The position numbers and the translations under genes are program-made. Shown piece after piece: positions 16,843-22,112 of a stretch of 22,112 nt of DNA. The notes below the pieces were generated by a model. The model worked only from the letters and a program-made list of their open reading frames with translations, did not search any database and was not told the origin of the DNA. Position 1 is the stretch's first letter, and each line of letters begins with the position of its first letter. Origin of the DNA: Mycolicibacterium komanii (GTDB taxonomy: Bacteria > Actinomycetota > Actinomycetes > Mycobacteriales > Mycobacteriaceae); assembly GCF_001050035.1 (NCBI RefSeq), contig NZ_CVTA01000030.1, forward strand, positions 1 to 22,112, given 5' to 3'.

Positions 16843-19125
16843 GTGCTGCAACGAATCGCACAGCTGGCCATAGCGGCACCCCGGCGCATCATCGCGATAG
16901 CCGTCCTCGTGATGGTGGCGTGCGCGATATTCGGGATCCCCGTCGCCAAGAACCTCTCGGCGGGCGGCTTCCAGGATCCGACGTCGGAATCGGCGAAGGC
17001 CACCCAGCTGCTCGTGGACAAGTTCGGCCAGGGCGACATGGAGCTGATCCTGTCCGTGCACTCCGACGAGGGCGCGCAGAGCCCGGTGGCCCGTGCCGTG
17101 GGCGAGGAACTCGTCGCCGAACTGCGGGCCGCGCCCTCGGTCGTCGACGTCACCTCGCTGTGGAACGCGCCGCCGACCGCCGCGCCCGCGCTGGTCAGCG
17201 AGGACGGCAACACCGGGCTGATCGTCGCAGGCATCACCGGCGGTGAGAGCGGTGCGCAGAAGCATGCGAAGGCGCTCACCGAGCGGCTCGTACACGACCG
17301 CGACGGCGTCACCGTGCGCGCCGGCGGCGAGGCCATGATCTACGTGCAGATCAACGGGCAAAGCGAAAAAGACCTCCTGAAGATGGAGGCGATCGCGATC
17401 CCGCTGTGCTTCCTGGCCCTGGTGTGGGTTTTCGGCGGGCTGCTCGCCGCTGCGCTGCCGCTGGCCATCGGCGGCTTCGCAATCCTCGGCTCGATGGCGG
17501 TGCTGCGGGCGGTCACCTACGTCACCGACGTCTCGATCTTCGCGCTGAACCTTTCCGTCGCCATGGGTCTGGCGCTGGCCATCGATTACACGCTGCTGAT
17601 CATCAGCAGGTACCGCGACGAGATCGCCGACGGTGCGGACCGGGAGACCGCGCTGGTGCGCACCATGGCCACGGCGGGGCGCACGGTGTTGTTCTCGGCG
17701 CTGACGGTCGCGCTGTCGATGGTCGCGATGGTGTTGTTCCCGATGTACTTCCTGAAGTCCTTCGCATACGCGGGGATCGCGGTGGTGACGTTCGCGGCCG
17801 TCGCCGCGATCGTCGTGGCGCCGGCGGCGATCGTGCTTCTCGGCGAGCGGCTCGATGCGTTCGATGTGCGTCGGCTCGGCCGCCGACTCCTCGGCAGGCC
17901 GGAACCGGTGCGCAAACCCGTGGAGCAGACGTTCTGGTATCGCTGCACGAAAGTCGTGATGCGCCGGTCGATTCCGATCGCATTGGTGATCGTCACGCTG
18001 CTGCTGGTGCTCGGCGCGCCGTTCCTCAACGCGCGGTGGGGTTTTCCCGACGAGCGGGTGTTACCGCAGTCCGCGTCGGCGCGCCAAGTCGGAGACGATC
18101 TGCGCGCCAACTTCGCCGTCGACTCGGCTCGCAACGTCGCGGTCGTCATACCGGACACCCAGGGCGTCACGCCCGCGATGGTCGATCGCTACGCCGCCGA
18201 ACTCTCCCGTGTCGCCGACGTTTCGTCGGTCTCGGCTCCCGGCGGCACCTTCGTCGACGGCGGACCGGTCGGCCCGCCGTCAGCGGCGACGGGCGTCAAG
18301 GATGGCAGTGCGTTCCTCACAGTCGCCAGCGCCGCCCCTCTGTTCAGCGACGCCTCCGAGGCGCAGCTCGACAGGCTGCAGGCGGTCGGCACGCCCGGCG
18401 ATGTTCCGGTGTTGCTGACCGGCACGGCGCAGGTGAACCGCGACAGCGCCTCGGCGATCACATCCCGCCTGCCGTTGGTGCTCGGGGTGATCGGGGTCAT
18501 CACGTTCGTGTTGCTGTTCCTGCTCACCGGTAGCGTGGTGCTGCCGCTGAAGGCGTTGGTGCTCAACGTTTTATCGCTGACCGCCGCGTTCGGCGCGCTG
18601 GTGTGGATCTTCCAGGAGGGTCACCTCGGCGCGTTGGGCACCACGCCCACGGGCACCCTCGTGGCGAACATGCCCGTGTTGTTGTTCTGCATCGCGTTCG
18701 GGCTGTCGATGGATTACGAGGTGTTCCTGGTTTCGCGGATCCGCGAATTCTGGCTGCAATCGGGTGAGGACGGGAAGCTCACGGCCCGCGAACGCAACGA
18801 CGAGAGCGTCGCGCTCGGCCTGGCGAAGACCGGCCGCGTCGTCACGGCGGCCGCGTTGCTGATGTCGATCTCGTTCGCGGCGCTGATCGCGGCCGAGGTC
18901 GCGTTCATGCGGATGTTCGGTGTCGGGTTGACGCTTGCGGTGCTCGCCGACGCGACGCTGGTGCGGATGGGTTTGGTGCCGGCGTTCATGCATCTGCTCG
19001 GGCGGTGGAACTGGTGGGCGCCCAAGCCGTTGGCGAAACTGCACGAGCGGATTGGTTTGCGCGAGTCGGTCGAGACCGCACCCACCACCGCTGGGAGTTC
19101 GACCCAACCGGCGGGGACAAGATGA
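16843..19125 (+). CDS. mmpL13: MmpL/RND-type membrane transporter, intact MmpL13-like
   Basis: The single uninterrupted frame of 760 residues has the MMPL layout. There is one N-terminal helix (about 15-36), a periplasmic domain (37-180), and helices 2-6 (about 181-330). A second periplasmic domain then precedes the C-terminal helix group. The Asp-Tyr pairs of the RND proton relay are present in each half: D248-Y249 (LALAIDYTLLI) and D624-Y625 (GLSMDYEVFLVS). The protein therefore should be functional, exporting a lipid or other hydrophobic compound. By position beside mcr/SDR and the methyltransferase, it corresponds to M. tuberculosis mmpL13a/mmpL13b, which is split there. GTG 16843 has AGAGGA 6 nt upstream. 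The stop overlaps the TetR start (ATGA). The symbol rests on synteny and memory. Confidence 0.85.
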   Translation: MLQRIAQLAIAAPRRIIAIAVLVMVACAIFGIPVAKNLSAGGFQDPTSESAKATQLLVDKFGQGDMELILSVHSDEGAQSPVARAVGEELVAELRAAPSVVDVTSLWNAPPTAAPALVSEDGNTGLIVAGITGGESGAQKHAKALTERLVHDRDGVTVRAGGEAMIYVQINGQSEKDLLKMEAIAIPLCFLALVWVFGGLLAAALPLAIGGFAILGSMAVLRAVTYVTDVSIFALNLSVAMGLALAIDYTLLIISRYRDEIADGADRETALVRTMATAGRTVLFSALTVALSMVAMVLFPMYFLKSFAYAGIAVVTFAAVAAIVVAPAAIVLLGERLDAFDVRRLGRRLLGRPEPVRKPVEQTFWYRCTKVVMRRSIPIALVIVTLLLVLGAPFLNARWGFPDERVLPQSASARQVGDDLRANFAVDSARNVAVVIPDTQGVTPAMVDRYAAELSRVADVSSVSAPGGTFVDGGPVGPPSAATGVKDGSAFLTVASAAPLFSDASEAQLDRLQAVGTPGDVPVLLTGTAQVNRDSASAITSRLPLVLGVIGVITFVLLFLLTGSVVLPLKALVLNVLSLTAAFGALVWIFQEGHLGALGTTPTGTLVANMPVLLFCIAFGLSMDYEVFLVSRIREFWLQSGEDGKLTARERNDESVALGLAKTGRVVTAAALLMSISFAALIAAEVAFMRMFGVGLTLAVLADATLVRMGLVPAFMHLLGRWNWWAPKPLAKLHERIGLRESVETAPTTAGSSTQPAGTR

Positions 19126-19799
19126 AACGGCGACGCGCGCCGCGCGGATCCGGCGAGCAGCTGCGCGAGGAGATCCTCGACGCGACAACCGACCTGCTGC
19201 TCGAGGCGGGCACCGCGAAAGAGGTCTCCATCCGGTCGGTGGCGCAGCGGGTGGGTGTGACCCCACCGTCGATCTATCTGCACTTCGCCGACAAGGACGC
19301 CCTGCTCGATGCGGTGTGCGCGCGGTACTTCGAAAAGCTCGATGAGGAGATGCAATCCGTGGCGGCCGGTCAGCCGTCGACCATCGAGGTGCTGCGCGCC
19401 CAGGGACTGGCGTACGTCCGGTTCGCGATGAAAACCCCTGAGCTGTACCGCATTGCCACGATGGGGGAGAGCCGGCCGGGCAGCGATGTGGACGTGGCGT
19501 TGAACAGCTCGGCGTTCGTGCATCTGCGCGCCGCGGTCGAGGGCCTGATGGCGGAGGGGATCTATGCGCCGGGTGACCCGACGGCGATGGCGCTGGAGCT
19601 GATGACCGTCGCGCACGGGGTGGCCGCGATGCTGATCTCTAAGCCGTACCTACCGTGGGGTGATGTCGAGGAGTTCGCCGACCGGGTGCTGTCGGCCGTG
19701 TGCTTCGGTCAGATCGCCCGAGGCGCCGTGGACCTCGACAGGCCACAGGAAGCCGTCGCACAGTTGAAAGGGGCGCTACATGTCGGACACGGTCGATAA
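19122..19799 (+). CDS. TetR-family transcriptional regulator
   Basis: The product is 225 residues from ATG 19122, which overlaps the mmpL stop (ATGA). A basic start (MKRRRAPRG) is followed by the TetR DNA-binding domain. Helix 1 is EQLREEILDATTDLLLEAG (12-30), the helix-turn-helix is VSIRSVAQRVGVTPPSIYLH (35-54), and the signature end is FADKDALLDAV (55-65). The C-terminal ligand domain is helical, with YVRFAMKTPELYRIATMG typical of the TetR_C_13-like group. Co-transcription with the transporter suggests that it senses the exported compound or a precursor and represses the operon, perhaps through the inverted repeat at 16791-16807. The frame is open upstream to 19005 but overlaps mmpL and was excluded. 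It overlaps the next gene by 20 bp. Confidence 0.88.
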   Translation: MKRRRAPRGSGEQLREEILDATTDLLLEAGTAKEVSIRSVAQRVGVTPPSIYLHFADKDALLDAVCARYFEKLDEEMQSVAAGQPSTIEVLRAQGLAYVRFAMKTPELYRIATMGESRPGSDVDVALNSSAFVHLRAAVEGLMAEGIYAPGDPTAMALELMTVAHGVAAMLISKPYLPWGDVEEFADRVLSAVCFGQIARGAVDLDRPQEAVAQLKGALHVGHGR

Positions 19800-20415
19800 C
19801 CCGTTCTTCGCGCGGTTGTGGACGGTGATGTCCACCCACGAGACCGACGCAATCCGCCAGCTCAGGCGGGAGAACCTCGCCGGGCTCTCCGGCCGGGTGC
19901 TGGAGGTCGGTGCGGGGACCGGGACGAACTTCGAGTTCTACCCCGACACCGTGACCGAGGTGGTGGCCGTCGAACCCGAACGCCGTCTCGCCGAACACGC
20001 CCAGCGGGCCGCTGCTGCGGCGCGAGTGCCCGTCACCGTCAGCACCGACACCGTGGAACAGTTCATGGCTGCCGGCAACGCGCCGTTCGACGCCGTCGTC
20101 TGCTCGCTCGTGCTGTGTTCGATCGAAGATCCGGAGACCGTTCTGCGGCAACTACATTCGTTGATGCGGCCGGGCGGTGAACTTCGTTACCTCGAGCACA
20201 TCGCCAGCGCCGACGGCCGCGGGCGGCTGCAGCGGATCGCCGACGCGACGGTGTGGCCGCGGCTGTTCGGCAACTGCCACACCCACCGCCACACCGAGGA
20301 GAGCATCGTGGGCGCGGGGTTCGACGTCGCAGGGTCGCGGCGGGAGTGGACGATGCCGCGGTGGGTGCCGCTGCCCGTATCCGAATTTGCGATCGGCCGC
20401 GCGGTCAGGCCCTAG
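19780..20415 (+). CDS. SAM-dependent class I methyltransferase (Rv1147-like)
   Basis: The 211-residue protein has SAM motif I at GRVLEVGAGTGTNFEFYP (38-55), the acidic ribose-binding residue at VVAVEPE (61-67), motif II-like FDAVVCSLVLCSI and motif III RPGGELRYLEHI. This is the Methyltransf_11 type seen in UbiE/PmtA-like phospholipid, quinone or small-molecule methyltransferases. The methyl acceptor is not evident; the C-terminal half contains GNCHTHRHTEESI and a WVPLPVSEFAIG tail. GAAAGGGG (19766-19773) precedes the ATG, which lies 20 bp inside the TetR gene. Position after mmpL and TetR matches my memory of M. tuberculosis Rv1147. It could modify the lipid that the MmpL protein exports. Its stop TAG lies in the left arm of the palindromic element at 20412. 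Confidence 0.87.
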   Translation: MSDTVDNPFFARLWTVMSTHETDAIRQLRRENLAGLSGRVLEVGAGTGTNFEFYPDTVTEVVAVEPERRLAEHAQRAAAAARVPVTVSTDTVEQFMAAGNAPFDAVVCSLVLCSIEDPETVLRQLHSLMRPGGELRYLEHIASADGRGRLQRIADATVWPRLFGNCHTHRHTEESIVGAGFDVAGSRREWTMPRWVPLPVSEFAIGRAVRP

Positions 20416-20470
20416 CGATTTGTGTGCGATAACGAGCGCTGAGCGCAACAAAGCGCACACAAATCGCTAG
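20412..20470 (+). repeat. 53-bp palindromic element, copy 1 (left flank of DUF559 gene)
   Basis: Arms CTAGCGATTTGTGTGCG (20412-20428) and CGCACACAAATCGCTAG (20454-20470) are a perfect 17-bp inverted repeat around a 25-nt loop. The portion shared with copy 2 is 20415-20467, exactly 53 bp, with 49 matching bases. The left arm includes the methyltransferase TAG stop, and the right arm ends directly before the DUF559 stop (20471). As a long hairpin between convergent genes it might also terminate transcription, but there is no T-tract. Confidence 0.9.
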
Positions 20471-21325
20471 TTAGGCGAGGGCGCGCCGGATCTCGGCGAT
20501 CACTCGCTCGGGATACTGCGTGAGGTCCAACCACGTAAAGCGCAGAACACTCCACCCGAGCAACGCGATCTTGTTCTGCCGGTTGCGGTCTTTGACGAAC
20601 ACCTCTGCGTCGCTGTGGAATGCCCAGCCGTCGACTTCGATGGCGACTCTCTGCGCGGGGAATGCGACGTCGACCTTGTATCTGTCGACCGGATGGTTGG
20701 TGTACCAGCCGCCGATACCAGCCTCACGCAACAACTTCACGAGCAGGCGCTCAGCTGCCGATCGTGCGCCGTCTGACGCTGCCTGTAGCAGTCGTCTGGC
20801 GGCCGGCGACCCGTGTCGGCCCCTGTTTCGCAGATGCGCTCGCCACAGGTCGCGCAACTCGACAACGCTCTGCAGTGCTGAATCCATCAACACGACACCA
20901 TCGCGTTCGCGGATCGCGGCTTCGACGACCGTCAGCGGAATCGCTGTCACTCTCAGCCCTTTGCGTTCAACCACATCCGATGACGCGAGGTCCCGCCTTC
21001 GCGTGCGGATTCCCGCGCGGTGTGGATGATGGCTCTCCCTAGGCACCGTCACCTCGACGATGTCGGGCGCAAAGCGGGTCATGCTGTGCCACCATGCGGC
21101 CGACAACCCACTGGCCGTCGCTTGTGGGCCGTAACCCCACACGGCCGCTCGTACCCGTGCGGCACCGGTGAACGGCCGATCGTCGACGAAGTACACCCCG
21201 GGCGAGCAGCGTCGCCACCGGCCAGCGCGAACTCGTCTACTGATTGCGTGTCTGCTCAGGCCGCATCGCTCGGCCTGAGCAAGCGTGATGACTCCGTCGT
21301 GCCGCCGCAGATGATCTTCGAGCAC
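20471..21325 (-). CDS. DUF559 (Vsr/PD-(D/E)XK-like) nuclease with AbiEi-type winged-helix N-terminus
   Basis: The product is 284 residues from GTG 21325. Residues 1-48 look like the type IV antitoxin AbiEi winged helix (DHLRRHDGVITLAQAERCGL, then RRCSPGVYFV). The middle region (50-180) is family specific. Residues 187-280 are the DUF559 domain, related to Vsr and PD-(D/E)XK nucleases. Candidate catalytic residues are E192 (AERLLVKLL), D219 (YKVDVAFP), E230 and D232 (AIEVDGWAFH) and H237, with LRFTWLDL behind them. It is predicted to be a DNA endonuclease or nickase, but no activity has been shown for such genes that I know of. In-frame TTG 21364 is an alternative start (297 residues). Both flanks are 53-bp palindromic copies that enclose the gene, and it lies between methyltransferase and sirtuin. 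Confidence 0.85.
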   Translation of the reverse strand: MLEDHLRRHDGVITLAQAERCGLSRHAISRRVRAGRWRRCSPGVYFVDDRPFTGAARVRAAVWGYGPQATASGLSAAWWHSMTRFAPDIVEVTVPRESHHPHRAGIRTRRRDLASSDVVERKGLRVTAIPLTVVEAAIRERDGVVLMDSALQSVVELRDLWRAHLRNRGRHGSPAARRLLQAASDGARSAAERLLVKLLREAGIGGWYTNHPVDRYKVDVAFPAQRVAIEVDGWAFHSDAEVFVKDRNRQNKIALLGWSVLRFTWLDLTQYPERVIAEIRRALA

Positions 21326-21367
21326 GTTGGAAAGGACGCCGTAGAACCACGTTCGGTTCCGCAATCT

Positions 21368-21420
21368 GCGATTTGTGTGCGTTCACGAGCGGTGAGCGCA
21401 ACAAAACGCACACAAATCGC
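21368..21420 (+). repeat. 53-bp palindromic element, copy 2 (right flank of DUF559 gene)
   Basis: Arms GCGATTTGTGTGCGTT (21368-21383) and AACGCACACAAATCGC (21405-21420) form a perfect 16-bp inverted repeat with a 21-nt loop. It differs from copy 1 (20415-20467) at four loop positions and has the same orientation. The right end is directly before the sirtuin TGA stop (21421). The left end lies 4 bp beyond the alternative TTG start of the DUF559 gene. Confidence 0.9.
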
Positions 21421-22112
21421 TCAGCCGAGCAGGGCCGGAAGCCGCTGCAACAGGTTCGGCAGCGCGTTGGCCGCCGTCTCGCGCACGGACGCCGTCGCGG
21501 AGTCCGACAGCGGGGTGCGTTCCGGGTTGACCTCGATGACCGGGATGCCCCTGGCCACCGCGATCTCGGGCAGGCCCGCCGCGGGATAGACGATCGACGA
21601 GGTGCCGACGACGATCACCAGGTCGGCGCCGCTGACCGCCTCGACCGATCGCTGCCACGCGTCGTCCGGCAGCGCCTCTCCGAACCAGACCACGTTGGGC
21701 CTGATCAGCCCGCCGCATACGCACCGCGGCGGGTCGACGGTCTCCACCGGTTCCGGCATGGCCGGCAGCTCGCCGGAGTACGCCCCCTGACAGCGGTCGC
21801 AGCGGAACTCGAACAGGCTTCCGTGCACGTGGTAGACCTTCTTGCTGCCCGCGCGCTCATGCAGGTCGTCGACGTTCTGGGTGACGACGTGCACGTCGGC
21901 GTAGTCCTGCCAGGCGGCTACCGCCAGATGACCGTTGTTCGGCTGGACCCCGCTCATCATGTAGTGGCGCCACAGATACCACGCCCACACCTTCTCGGGG
22001 TGGGCTCGCCACCCCTCCGAACTGGAGATTTCATAGGGGTCGACCTTCGCCCACAGCCCGGTTTCGGCGTCGCGGAAGGTCGGCACCCCGCTCTCGGCCG
22101 AGATACCCGCAC
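21421..22112 (-). CDS. cobB: NAD-dependent protein deacylase, SIRT5-class sirtuin (5' end outside window)
   Basis: The frame is open from the right edge to a TGA at 21421, giving about 229 residues with only about the first 7-9 missing. The NAD-binding motif at the edge reads [26 protein letters not shown] and [10 protein letters not shown] carry the NAD-contacting Asn/Asp and the catalytic His. Two pairs of zinc cysteines lie in FRCDRCQG and [15 protein letters not shown] contains the Tyr-x-x-Arg pair that SIRT5-class enzymes use to bind succinyl, malonyl or glutaryl lysine, so desuccinylation is likely as well as deacetylation. By memory it is the counterpart of M. tuberculosis Rv1151c. The internal GTG at 22086 is within the NAD motif and is not the start. 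The promoter lies outside the window. Confidence 0.92.
   Translation of the reverse strand, partial: AGISAESGVPTFRDAETGLWAKVDPYEISSSEGWRAHPEKVWAWYLWRHYMMSGVQPNNGHLAVAAWQDYADVHVVTQNVDDLHERAGSKKVYHVHGSLFEFRCDRCQGAYSGELPAMPEPVETVDPPRCVCGGLIRPNVVWFGEALPDDAWQRSVEAVSGADLVIVVGTSSIVYPAAGLPEIAVARGIPVIEVNPERTPLSDSATASVRETAANALPNLLQRLPALLG

Noticed and set aside
16718..17336. Minus-strand frame extending the second doxX region into mmpL
   Set aside because: It is antisense to mmpL13 and runs in a different frame from the DoxX protein.
20412..21420. CRISPR array
   Set aside because: There are only two copies about 950 bp apart with a gene between them. Spacing and number do not fit an array.
22084..22086. 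Sirtuin start at GTG 22086
   Set aside because: The codon lies inside the [18 protein letters not shown]-binding motif, so the true start is beyond the right edge.

Overview
This window is chromosomal DNA from a mycobacterium, most likely an environmental Mycolicibacterium-type species. The DNA is GC-rich and GTG starts are common. Several genes are recognisably mycobacterial: a 13E12/DUF222 protein, mcr, an MmpL with a TetR partner, an MPT70-like FAS1 protein and a DUF3556 membrane protein. From memory, the right half follows the order of M. tuberculosis Rv1142c (echA10), Rv1143 (mcr), Rv1144 (SDR), Rv1145/46 (mmpL13a/b), Rv1147 (methyltransferase) and Rv1151c (sirtuin). No species is assigned.

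Layout. 1-377 (-): N-terminal part of a DUF222/13E12 HNH protein running off the edge. 598-2921 (+): DoxX protein and a DUF3556 membrane protein, the latter behind a KstR-type operator. 2940-7194: a GntR/FadR-type regulator (-) divergent from a thiolase, enoyl-CoA hydratase and acyl-CoA dehydrogenase operon (+), which looks like a locally regulated beta-oxidation module. 7284-8036 (-): secreted FAS1 protein. 8209-10635 (+): gamma-carbonic-anhydrase-like protein, NAD(P)-binding SDR-like protein and CPBP membrane protein. 10636-12805 (-): MFS exporter and an atypical crotonase. 12893-15782 (+): mcr, an SDR and an FMN oxidoreductase of the PA1024/NQO type, probably for branched or sterol side-chain acyl-CoA metabolism. 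15898-16690 (-): a 43-residue protein and a second DoxX. 16843-20415 (+): intact mmpL13-like transporter, TetR regulator and methyltransferase with overlapping ends. 20471-22112 (-): DUF559 nuclease and a SIRT5-class sirtuin.

The most unusual structure is at 20412-21420. A DUF559 (Vsr/PD-(D/E)XK-like) nuclease gene lies between two direct copies of a 53-bp palindromic element that differ at only 4 positions. Each copy directly abuts a stop codon. It resembles a nuclease-plus-palindrome mobile cassette, although paired terminators remain possible. Other points of note are a tandemly duplicated 24-bp leader module before fadE with a third version before the FMN oxidoreductase, a strong KstR-like site, an operator-like inverted repeat inside the thiolase promoter, and at least six genes with -10 boxes placed for leaderless transcription. 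There is no rRNA, tRNA, CRISPR array or complete insertion sequence. No gene-free stretch exceeds 300 bases; the longest are 3732-4027 and 378-597.
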